DNA of 15,465 nucleotides from DG-33 sp964345105 (GTDB lineage: Archaea > Hadarchaeota > Hadarchaeia > Hadarchaeales > Hadarchaeaceae). Positions within the stretch are counted from its first letter, which is position 1. Every line of letters begins with the position of its first letter. This document shows, in pieces, positions 7,747 to 14,312 of the stretch. Both the position numbers and the translations under genes were made by a program. The notes under the pieces are model-generated. The model ran no database searches, had not been told where the DNA came from, and saw only the letters and a list, made by a program, of their open reading frames with translations. Location of the stretch: contig CAYFPZ010000023.1 in NCBI GenBank assembly GCA_964345105.1, forward strand, positions 1-15,465, read 5' to 3'.

Positions 7747-9014
7747 GCCTTCACCTTCTCGATAATTTTTTTCAAAATTTCTCTGTCGGGTAAGAACTCC
7801 GAATCGATTACTTTTTTGAGCCTTAGGGGGATTCCGTCCATTCTGTAGGCAGTTCCATCGCACTCAATCCCAGCTATTGCTGATGGTATTACAATTTTAG
7901 CAATTAGGGAAGTAAGGTTAATTTTTGGATCGATCACGATAGTCGGAATCTTAGCCAAGTGCTTGGAAGCTTGGGCAGGGAAATGTGCAACAGGGTCAGA
8001 GGCTATTATGAGAGCGGCATCACATTCCCCACGGGCCAAGATATCGACCGCAGAGAATTCACCTGGATTGTAAACTGGGTAACCTTTGGAAAAATTGACC
8101 GCATAGGGATAGCCAGTGCACCAAGTCATCACGTCGTTGGAACCAGTCACATTATAGTGGCCCCTCATGGGGATTATGGCGAATTTGGTGTGGTCATTCA
8201 AATCCCTGACGAGGCGGAGAGCCGCGTCGATGTTCATGTGCTTTCCCCCAGTCATCGTAAGACCTAGGCCGAAGAATATCACCCCAAACTTGCAGCTCTT
8301 CATTTTCTCTGCAAGTTGCTTGATGGTTTCAGAAGGTACCCCTGCAACATCCCCCACATCATATCCCTTGACCACTGCTCTAAATGCCGAAAGCAACTCG
8401 TAGTCTTGACCGGGCTTAACTTTTACAAAAATATTGGCCATCTTCGAGGTCTTCGTTTCTCTCACATCAATGTGCACTATCTCCCGACCTTTCTTTCCAC
8501 TTTCAGTGTAGAGACCTCTGGGGGTTATCGAGTATCGCGTTGCGTGCTTGATATGGGCCTCTGCTGGGTTACACCCCCAGAAAATCACTAAGTCGGCCCT
8601 GTTCTTGACCTCCCCTAGCGTGCATTTTGCAGCTCCGCAATCTTGGGCTGCTTGGATGGTTGGTCCGTGGCAGACGGAACTCGTGTTATCTATGGATGCC
8701 CCAATCAACTCGGCGAGCTCGACAGCCAGTCTCTGGGCGTCAGTTTCGGTCGAGCTTAGGCCGTATATCAAGGGAAAATCGGCATTCTTCAAAACTTCTG
8801 CTGCTTCATCTAAAGCTTCTTCTATGTGCACTTCAACGAGTTCCCCGTTTTTCTTTATTTGAGGTTTGGCCCTATCTTTAGTGTGATTCAAAAACTTACT
8901 TTTAGAGAATGCACAAGCATTTTTGGCATTAGCTACCCTCCCATCCTCCGTTACAACCTCTATATCATCACAAAGACATCCACAAAGAGGACACACGATG
9001 TTTTTGTAATTCAT
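7743..9014 (-). CDS. fwdB: Formylmethanofuran dehydrogenase subunit B (FwdB/FmdB), tungsto/molybdopterin catalytic subunit
   Basis: FwdB reduces CO2 to formate at a tungsto- or molybdopterin centre. The 423-residue product begins with an iron-sulfur motif, Cys8-x2-Cys11-x3-Cys15 and Cys34 (CPLCGCLCDD and CAFSK). Cys115 in SSVCHGP is at the position of the W/Mo ligand. It is an ordinary cysteine codon, not an in-frame TGA, so this is not a selenocysteine form. Other family segments are FWGCNPAEAHIKH, GLGLTMTGGKHMN, MRGHYNVTGSN and IASDPVAHFPAQ. The retained cysteines distinguish it from bacterial FhcB, which lacks redox cofactors. The ATG overlaps the fwdD stop (ATGA). Tungsten versus molybdenum cannot be told from sequence. 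Confidence 0.96.
   Translation of the reverse strand: MNYKNIVCPLCGCLCDDIEVVTEDGRVANAKNACAFSKSKFLNHTKDRAKPQIKKNGELVEVHIEEALDEAAEVLKNADFPLIYGLSSTETDAQRLAVELAELIGASIDNTSSVCHGPTIQAAQDCGAAKCTLGEVKNRADLVIFWGCNPAEAHIKHATRYSITPRGLYTESGKKGREIVHIDVRETKTSKMANIFVKVKPGQDYELLSAFRAVVKGYDVGDVAGVPSETIKQLAEKMKSCKFGVIFFGLGLTMTGGKHMNIDAALRLVRDLNDHTKFAIIPMRGHYNVTGSNDVMTWCTGYPYAVNFSKGYPVYNPGEFSAVDILARGECDAALIIASDPVAHFPAQASKHLAKIPTIVIDPKINLTSLIAKIVIPSAIAGIECDGTAYRMDGIPLRLKKVIDSEFLPDREILKKIIEKVKA
7746..7757 (-). promoter_or_regulatory. Ribosome-binding site and TTG start of fwdA
   Basis: On the minus strand AAGGTGAAGG (7757-7748) precedes TTG at 7746 by one base, with the AAGGTGA core about four bases away. TTG shares two bases with the TGA of fwdB. 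This site decides the start of fwdA and makes it the only TTG-initiated member of the operon. Confidence 0.7.
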
Positions 9015-9391
9015 TTAATCCCTTTTATTTGTGTTATGGCATTTACTATTTTCAATACATCTTTGTCTGTCGCTAAAATCTCCGCCTCAACGCCCTTAGA
9101 ATCCGGCATCCCGGTTCCTTGGGTATCCGCGCTTATCACCATATTTGCCCAAGGACCATAGGGCATGAAAGCGATTCCGCGGTCTATTCTCGACTCTTTG
9201 CACCTGACAACGGCTGAACCGAATTTGGTGTTAATTTCTACATTTTCACCCTCTTTAACACCAATCTCTTTCATATCGTTTTCATTCATCATGATCATGG
9301 CGACGTTGTTAGAATATTCCTCAGAAGTTTTGCTCATTTCTAGGCTTGTGCCTTGTTCTACCGTTCTTCCACTGATTAAGATCACTTTCAT
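9011..9391 (-). CDS. fwdD: Formylmethanofuran dehydrogenase subunit D (FwdD/FmdD), molybdopterin dinucleotide-binding
   Basis: FwdD is the small subunit that completes the molybdopterin-binding site, equivalent to the C-terminal double-psi beta-barrel of larger molybdopterin oxidoreductases. The product has 126 residues. Motifs are MKVILISGRTVEQG at the start, MNENDMKEIGVKEGENV (barrel entry), GIAFMPYGPWAN, and TQGTGMPDSKG near the C-terminus, all typical of FwdD. ATG 9391 is chosen by match to the family N-terminus. An in-frame ATG at 9400 adds three residues and cannot be excluded, since neither has a strong SD. It is the first gene of the seven-gene operon. Bacterial Fhc lacks a separate D subunit, so its presence points to a true dehydrogenase. 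Confidence 0.94.
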   Translation of the reverse strand: MKVILISGRTVEQGTSLEMSKTSEEYSNNVAMIMMNENDMKEIGVKEGENVEINTKFGSAVVRCKESRIDRGIAFMPYGPWANMVISADTQGTGMPDSKGVEAEILATDKDVLKIVNAITQIKGIK

Positions 9392-9437
9392 GTAATTCAT
9401 CTAATTCTTTTTTCCTAGTTTTAATATCAAAGCAAGG

Positions 9438-9446
9438 TATTTTTAA
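9438..9446 (-). promoter_or_regulatory. Putative TATA box of the fwd-ftr-mch operon
   Basis: On the minus strand TTAAAAATA is preceded by a purine-rich BRE-like stretch (CAAAAAG). It is centred about 42 bases before ATG 9400 and 51 before ATG 9391, which predicts a leader of roughly 15-25 bases. The intergenic region 9401-9547 is clearly more AT-rich than the genes around it and must hold both divergent promoters. Confidence 0.5.
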
Positions 9447-9492
9447 CTTTTTGTAAAACGATTTAAGTTGCGGGAAAGCTTTAGACAGAAGA

Positions 9493-9500
9493 TTTAAACA
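9493..9500 (+). promoter_or_regulatory. Putative TATA box of the MetE-like/mptG unit
   Basis: TTTAAACA, preceded by purine-rich ACAGAAGA, lies about 50 bases before the ATG at 9548. With the usual 25-base spacing, transcription would begin near 9520. AAAAGGT at 9535-9541, six bases before the ATG, is the likely ribosome site. Confidence 0.45.
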
Positions 9501-9547
9501 AAAATGGAACATACGCAAACTTGTAGCAACTATGAAAAGGTAAGTCG

Positions 9548-10567
9548 ATGGATATACCATATGGGGAACTAAAAACGACCGTGGTCGGTAGCTTTCCCTT
9601 ACAGTACTCTATAGAAAACATGTGTAGGGCGCTTTCAGATCAGATCGAAGCTGGGATAAATTTCCCCTGTTATGGGCAACTTTTGGATATGAATTTAATG
9701 TTTCTAGAACCATTGGCAAAGGAAAAATGTGGAATCGATATAATCGCGGGGGAAGCGTGGATCACCGGATTATTAGAGGTTCCTAAGAGGCCCATAGTTC
9801 TCGAGTTCTTGGAATTCGCTCAAGATTACCTCAAAAAGAACCCCTCTGAAGGGATTGACGGGATTAAAGTACCCATAACAGGACCAATCACCTTATCATC
9901 CGTGACGAAGGTTTCCGAAAAACATCATGCGATAGAGTACCCAGATTTTATCCTAGATTTTTCCAATATCGTGGCTGAACTCGCGAAATGTTACGACAAA
10001 TCAGGGGCGGGGCTGATAATGATTGATGAACCTTCGTTGGGTTATGCCAAATGGCTTGGAATAGAGCCCGATGTGCTAATCGAGGCGATTAATAAGCCCA
10101 TAAAAGCGATAAAGAGCGCCCTACCTTCGGTTCATGTATGCGGTGACATTTCCGCGGTCACGGACATCCTCATCCAATCGGAAGCTCCAATATTAGATCA
10201 CAGCTTCAGGGACTTTCCAGCCAACTTAGAATTTTATTCCAAGGGCATTTTAGAGAGGGCTGATAAAATGATGGGTTTTGGCTGTGTGAGCTCAACACCG
10301 GACCCACAGCTTCTATTAGACATTGGTGCAGGAAAGGCGCAATGGGCGGAAGCGGTAGAATCTGTGGATGAGATAGAAAAGTTGATCCTAGAGGGAGGGA
10401 GGAAGTTCGGGCTCGAGAGGTTAATCATAAATCCAGATTGCGGATTTGGGGGGATGAAAGAATACTTTAAAGACGACACGGGGCAGAGAATAGCGACCGA
10501 AAAGCTGAAAAATATGGTCGGGGCTGTAAGGAGGGCGAGGAAAAAATTGGAGATGCCCCGTAGTTAG
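9548..10567 (+). CDS. MetE-core/MtaA-like zinc-dependent methyltransferase
   Basis: The 339-residue product belongs to the UROD/MetE-like barrel superfamily: cobalamin-independent methionine synthase C-terminal domain and methylcobamide:CoM methyltransferases. The N-terminus TTVVGSFPL (10-18), MIDEPSLGY (158-166), VHVCGD with His196 and Cys198, and NPDCGFGG with Cys298 correspond to the MetE substrate region and its H-x-C...C zinc ligands. The canonical glutamate ligand (E. coli Glu665) falls in ILDHSFRD (215-222), where I see no Glu; Asp217 or His218 might replace it. There is no MetE N-terminal half, as in archaeal 'core' MetE proteins, which take methyl from a corrinoid or H4MPT donor rather than methyl-folate polyglutamate. 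It lies 13 bp before mptG on the same strand. Possible roles are methionine synthesis from a methyl-corrinoid, or another thiol methylation. Confidence 0.82.
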   Translation: MDIPYGELKTTVVGSFPLQYSIENMCRALSDQIEAGINFPCYGQLLDMNLMFLEPLAKEKCGIDIIAGEAWITGLLEVPKRPIVLEFLEFAQDYLKKNPSEGIDGIKVPITGPITLSSVTKVSEKHHAIEYPDFILDFSNIVAELAKCYDKSGAGLIMIDEPSLGYAKWLGIEPDVLIEAINKPIKAIKSALPSVHVCGDISAVTDILIQSEAPILDHSFRDFPANLEFYSKGILERADKMMGFGCVSSTPDPQLLLDIGAGKAQWAEAVESVDEIEKLILEGGRKFGLERLIINPDCGFGGMKEYFKDDTGQRIATEKLKNMVGAVRRARKKLEMPRS

Positions 10568-10580
10568 CGATTATTTTCAA

Positions 10581-11552
10581 ATGAGCAAGCGTGATATTTT
10601 GAGAATTCACATCAAAACACCCTCGCGGTTGCATTTCGGGATAATTGATCTCAGCAGAAGCGTAGGTCGCAGCTATGGTTCAGTGGGTTTAGCGATAGAG
10701 GGGCTCGGGTATGAAATCCTCGCCGAGAAAGGCGAAGAGCTAGAGGTACTTGGGCCAGAAAAGGATGTGGAGCAAGCAAGAAAGATTGCCGAAAAAGTGA
10801 CGCAAATTTATAACATTCCACGTCAGGTCAAAATAAACATACTCGAGAGCATCCCAATGCATGTAGGGCTGGGCTCCACGACCCAACTGACTCTGGCGGT
10901 GGCAACGGCTATCACGAAGCTCTATATGGTGAAGGCTTCATCCGTTGAGCTTGCGGAGAAAATGGGCAGGGGAAAAAATTCGGGTGTGGGGACCTACGCT
11001 TTCATGAACGGTGGTTTCATAGTGGATGGAGGGATCAAGGGGGGAAAATTTCCGCCGCTGATTTTCAGACACGATTTTCCTGAAGAATGGAAATTCGTAA
11101 TCGTTACACCGGAGATTGAGAGGGGGCTCGATGAAAAAACTGAGGAGGGACTGTTCAAGCGAATAACAGCTTCTACTGACCTTGCCCGGAGGATTTGCCA
11201 TTCACTCGTTATGAAAATGTTACCCTCTATTGTGGAACATGACATAGAGAGTTTTGGGCAGGTTTTAACTGAGGTGCAGAGGCTCGTTGGGGAAGCTTTC
11301 TCCCCCTATCAAGGAGGCGTGTTCGGGAGTCAGGTATCTTCTGATATCGTTAATCAGATGCTGGAGGATGGGGCATATGGGGCTGGACAGAGCTCTTGGG
11401 GTCCGACGGTTTATGGGCTGGTTGAGAGTAATGCTCAGGCGGAGAAACTTAAAGAAAGAATTTTGGAGTTCTTAAAAGGTAAAAGCTACAAAGCTGGCTT
11501 GATGGTGGTCAGACCAAACAATGAAGGAGCTAAGGTGAAGATCGAGGGCTAA
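10581..11552 (+). CDS. mptG: Beta-ribofuranosylaminobenzene 5'-phosphate synthase (beta-RFAP synthase)
   Basis: Beta-RFAP synthase condenses an aminobenzoate (p-hydroxybenzoate has been proposed in some methanogens) with PRPP, releasing CO2 and pyrophosphate. It is the committed step to the arylamine part of H4MPT. The 323-residue product has a GHMP-kinase-like fold: PSRLHFGIID (14-23), the glycine-rich loop PMHVGLGSTTQLTLAVA (92-108), GRGKNSGVGTYAF (129-141), then AFSPYQGGVFGS and GAGQSSWGPTVYG toward the C-terminus, all typical of the family. The gene starts 13 bp after the MetE-like gene, with no clear SD. Its last 23 bp overlap the 3' end of the DUF1464 gene on the other strand. Presence of this gene is a recognised marker for H4MPT synthesis. 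Confidence 0.95.
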   Translation: MSKRDILRIHIKTPSRLHFGIIDLSRSVGRSYGSVGLAIEGLGYEILAEKGEELEVLGPEKDVEQARKIAEKVTQIYNIPRQVKINILESIPMHVGLGSTTQLTLAVATAITKLYMVKASSVELAEKMGRGKNSGVGTYAFMNGGFIVDGGIKGGKFPPLIFRHDFPEEWKFVIVTPEIERGLDEKTEEGLFKRITASTDLARRICHSLVMKMLPSIVEHDIESFGQVLTEVQRLVGEAFSPYQGGVFGSQVSSDIVNQMLEDGAYGAGQSSWGPTVYGLVESNAQAEKLKERILEFLKGKSYKAGLMVVRPNNEGAKVKIEG

Positions 11553-12693
11553 ATGGGATTTTCTCTTCCAATTTTTGCTTTACGCTTTTTCCCTTGGGAT
11601 GATAAATATGGTCCAACGCCGTACCTTTTGCATTTTTGATGCCCATCCACTCGACGAGCTTGGCAAATTTGCTCCCTGCCAAACCATCAGCTACCATTGC
11701 GTACCCTTGAGCCGATTCTTTGACCCTCCTCGTCCCCTGAAGCCACCCGATTCTCCTCACTGGCGCGAATTTGGCAAGCCTCTCTAGCAGTTCGTCCTTA
11801 ACTCTTTCGATTCTCGTTAACCTGCCTGAAATCAGGATCTCTTTGGGATGGGGAACCGTGACCATCATTGAAGCGACACCCTTTACTATATCCTCGATCA
11901 TTGCCTCCCACGCCACTTCGCAGCGCTTATCGGAGTCTGCGCATCCAGTCAGCTCTTCAGGGGAAAGCTTGCCAGACACGGAAATTCCACCACCCGTGAA
12001 AATATCCATTTTTTCCCAGTTCCCGACTAGCTGCGTGAGCTCCGCGTCCATGCCGCCTGAAGTTAGAAATCCGATTCCCCCCATAGTTCCGCCGATCCCA
12101 TCGACAATTTTCCCTTCACTTATACCAAGAACTGCGTTATACCCAAATCCCATCTCAACAAGGATGAAGGAGACCTCGGAGTATGGAATGTTTAGCTTTT
12201 TTGCCTGATCATAAACTCCGAGGACGCCAATGCACATCTTGTCAACTGTTCCCATGTCGAGCTTGTTGATTTTTCTGTGAGCAGGCACTGTGGGAAGCTC
12301 GATCACACCTGGGATGTAACAGACCGGCCAACCCCTGCGCTTCATTTCCATTGCTGTTTCAGTCATAGCTGAATAGACCATTATTCCGATATCACCTCTT
12401 TTTAAAGCAGCCTCTAAGTCCTCCTCCTTCAGGAGAAGTATGTAGGTGAGGTACCAGTCCTTAAGGGTCTGGATGTTTAAATCTTTTAGATAAGTCAGTT
12501 CAACGCCGTATCCCGAGGGGCCTGCTATCAAATCTAGTGGCATGGCTTTTTCGGTAGCTTCTATCAACAGGTTTGGTTTTTTAGCAACCTCAGGGGTGTC
12601 TAAAATCTCCTCAAAGTACACTTCTCCATTTTCCAGCCCGCATAAATCGAAACTCTTTGTGCCGGGATCTATGCCCAAAACCCTAACTTTCAT
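11530..12693 (-). CDS. DUF1464 family protein, predicted ASKHA-type kinase
   Basis: The 387-residue product matches archaeal DUF1464 (COG2441, labelled predicted butyrate kinase). The N-terminus VRVLGIDPGTKSFDL (3-17) is an actin/hexokinase-type phosphate loop. GFGYNAVLGISEGKIVDGIGG and ILISGRLTRIERV resemble the later ATP-binding segments of that superfamily. No experiment known to me defines its substrate. GGATGA five bases before ATG 12693 supports the start. It follows the DHPS-like gene by 53 bp on the same strand, so it is probably the last gene of the H4MPT-synthesis unit. A small-molecule kinase role in or near H4MPT assembly is inference; acyl or sugar kinase remains possible. Its 3' end is antisense to the end of mptG. 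Confidence 0.82.
   Translation of the reverse strand: MKVRVLGIDPGTKSFDLCGLENGEVYFEEILDTPEVAKKPNLLIEATEKAMPLDLIAGPSGYGVELTYLKDLNIQTLKDWYLTYILLLKEEDLEAALKRGDIGIMVYSAMTETAMEMKRRGWPVCYIPGVIELPTVPAHRKINKLDMGTVDKMCIGVLGVYDQAKKLNIPYSEVSFILVEMGFGYNAVLGISEGKIVDGIGGTMGGIGFLTSGGMDAELTQLVGNWEKMDIFTGGGISVSGKLSPEELTGCADSDKRCEVAWEAMIEDIVKGVASMMVTVPHPKEILISGRLTRIERVKDELLERLAKFAPVRRIGWLQGTRRVKESAQGYAMVADGLAGSKFAKLVEWMGIKNAKGTALDHIYHPKGKSVKQKLEEKIPFSPRSSP
11557..11592 (+). terminator. Possible T-rich terminator after mptG
   Basis: The 36 bases after the mptG stop hold runs of four, five and five T (11559-11562, 11572-11576, 11586-11590) on the plus strand, as in archaeal intrinsic termination. They lie inside the convergent DUF1464 gene, where lysine codons could also explain them. 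Confidence 0.35.
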
Positions 12694-12746
12694 CTATTCA
12701 TCCTTCCGTGAAGTCAATCAGACCTTTCCTTTTTCTTTGTGGTCAC

Positions 12747-14303
12747 CTAAAAAAGCTTTTTCTCCTGCAGATAGCTTCTGCCAGTTCTCAGAGCAATTTC
12801 GGCTTTCTGGAGCTCACGCCCAACATATGCGGCATGTTCGATATTGCTAATCAAGCCTCTTTCGATGATTTCATCGCATATCTCCTCGGCGGTTTTCCCT
12901 CTTATCACGATTTTTGGGTCCCTTCCAGCGTACAGGACAGCGACTATCTCATATTTGTCAACGAAAATTTTGAAGAAACCCTTTTGATCAAGCTTAAACT
13001 TTCTCTTTGCCGATGCATGGATTGCCCTTGCTACCTTCTCGACATTTTTATCGTATAGATCGAAAACCTTTCTCTTTTCCTTCAGGATTAGTAGGTCCAA
13101 TCCTAAATCCTTGGGGACGGTGGATCTTAGCCTCGATATCGTCATCATTTCCCTCGTCTTCCTGACCTCTGCAACATTTCCCTGCGTTTTGTCGCTCGCT
13201 TCCACAGTGAGCACTAAACTTGTTCCCAGTTCGCTTGCAGCTCCAACGAGCAAAGCGGTCATACCAACTGAATCTGCATCGTAAAGCTCAATCACGTTTC
13301 CTATCCCCATCAGGATCGGGAGTTCTGGATCAAGTCCTCTCAACTCGTAGAAGGACAGCAAGGACTCAACGAATCCTCGGTTAACGGGTTCTAGAATGGG
13401 ATCGGCTATCACCCGTTTGTATCCGAGTTCCCCCGATTTTTTCACCAGTTTAATCAAATACTCTACCTTTTCTCTTGGCGCGCGCGGATAATGGCCGCGC
13501 TTAGGATCTAATGGGACGAGGACAGCGGGCACTTCAAGATTTTGAAATTCATCGATGGTGGCGCCGTTTATGCTTAGGATCAAATCAATTTCACACTCGA
13601 TGGCCTTTTTGATTTCAGCTTTGTTCAAAGTGTCGATGCTTATCGGGACATCGAAATTATCTCTTAGGGTGGACACAAGCCTCGGAACTTCATTGACCAT
13701 CTCCCTTCCCGCGAGCATTCCGATATCGATGATTTCAGCTCCGCTTTCGAGGTATCGTTTGGCGACTTCGATAATTTTCTCGTTAGGAAGGAGGGGCGCA
13801 TCGGCTATTTCCCCGATGACCCTTGGGGGGAAATCTCTACCAGCGGGAACCGCCGCCTTACCCTTCCCAATCAAGAAATTGTGGGGTTCAGAAAGCCTTT
13901 TTTTAGCAGCTTCCTCGGCCATTTTGAGTTGTTTTTTTATCGAGGCTTTAATCTCAGAGTTTAGGAGTTCGCATGCTGGCTTCTCTTTCGAGAGCTCTAT
14001 CTTATCCAAGTTGTCCAGCACAATGGGGATGTCTGCAGCGTACTTCGGCCCCTTGAAAGTAGGTATCCCAAGTTTCTTTTCTACCCTCTTCAAGTCAAAT
14101 CTAACCAGCCCTGGAACGAGGAGCATCGAGAGGTTGTTTAATTTGATTTTTTTTAATTTATTTATCAGGAGTTCTGAAGTCATGAATGATGCGACGGAGA
14201 TGGGCAGGACTTTTACGTCAGAAGCTATAGTGCTTTCGGCCGCATACCTTCGAACGAGCTTTTCAGCGAGTTCAGCCGTTACCAACAAGATTTTCTTACC
14301 CAT
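12747..14303 (-). CDS. Dihydropteroate synthase-like protein (archaeal long form, MJ0107/TIGR00284 type)
   Basis: The product is 518 residues long, much longer than bacterial DHPS (about 280), as in the archaeal DHPS-related family. Numbered from the GTG at 14312, the layout is an alpha/beta N-terminal domain (1-130) with LLVTAELAEKLVRRY, and a TIM-barrel DHPS core (about 150-400) with GAEIIDIGMLAG (191-202), VPISIDTLN (222-230), LILSINGAT and VIADPILEPV. A C-terminal lysine-rich domain (about 400-521) follows. By family knowledge it may join the pterin diphosphate to beta-RFAP-derived arylamine. This is not certain, since a shorter paralogue has been assigned that role in Methanocaldococcus. 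ATG 14303 or GTG 14312, directly after the upstream TGA, can be the start. It lies between the DmrB-like and DUF1464 genes. Confidence 0.88.
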   Translation of the reverse strand: MGKKILLVTAELAEKLVRRYAAESTIASDVKVLPISVASFMTSELLINKLKKIKLNNLSMLLVPGLVRFDLKRVEKKLGIPTFKGPKYAADIPIVLDNLDKIELSKEKPACELLNSEIKASIKKQLKMAEEAAKKRLSEPHNFLIGKGKAAVPAGRDFPPRVIGEIADAPLLPNEKIIEVAKRYLESGAEIIDIGMLAGREMVNEVPRLVSTLRDNFDVPISIDTLNKAEIKKAIECEIDLILSINGATIDEFQNLEVPAVLVPLDPKRGHYPRAPREKVEYLIKLVKKSGELGYKRVIADPILEPVNRGFVESLLSFYELRGLDPELPILMGIGNVIELYDADSVGMTALLVGAASELGTSLVLTVEASDKTQGNVAEVRKTREMMTISRLRSTVPKDLGLDLLILKEKRKVFDLYDKNVEKVARAIHASAKRKFKLDQKGFFKIFVDKYEIVAVLYAGRDPKIVIRGKTAEEICDEIIERGLISNIEHAAYVGRELQKAEIALRTGRSYLQEKKLF

Positions 14304-14312
14304 AGGTGCCAC

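Noticed and set aside
7747..7863. N-terminal extension of FwdA by 39 residues
   Set aside because: It overlaps the fwdB coding region by 120 bp, has no resemblance to FwdA proteins, and the TTG at 7746 with its SD matches the family start.
8668..8672. Selenocysteine at the FwdB metal-ligand position
   Set aside because: The codon at residue 115 is an ordinary cysteine codon, and there is no in-frame TGA or SECIS-like element to suggest selenocysteine.
9321..9560. Minus-strand open frame of 79 codons across the divergent fwdD/MetE-like intergenic region
   Set aside because: It begins inside the MetE-like gene, runs through both likely promoters and into fwdD in another frame, and has no family-like motif or SD. 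It is a chance frame in AT-rich DNA.
13482..13500. GC-rich inverted repeat (GCGCGG / CCGCGC) as a regulatory structure
   Set aside because: It sits in the middle of the DHPS-like coding region, encodes arginine, glycine and alanine codons of the protein, and has no regulatory context.
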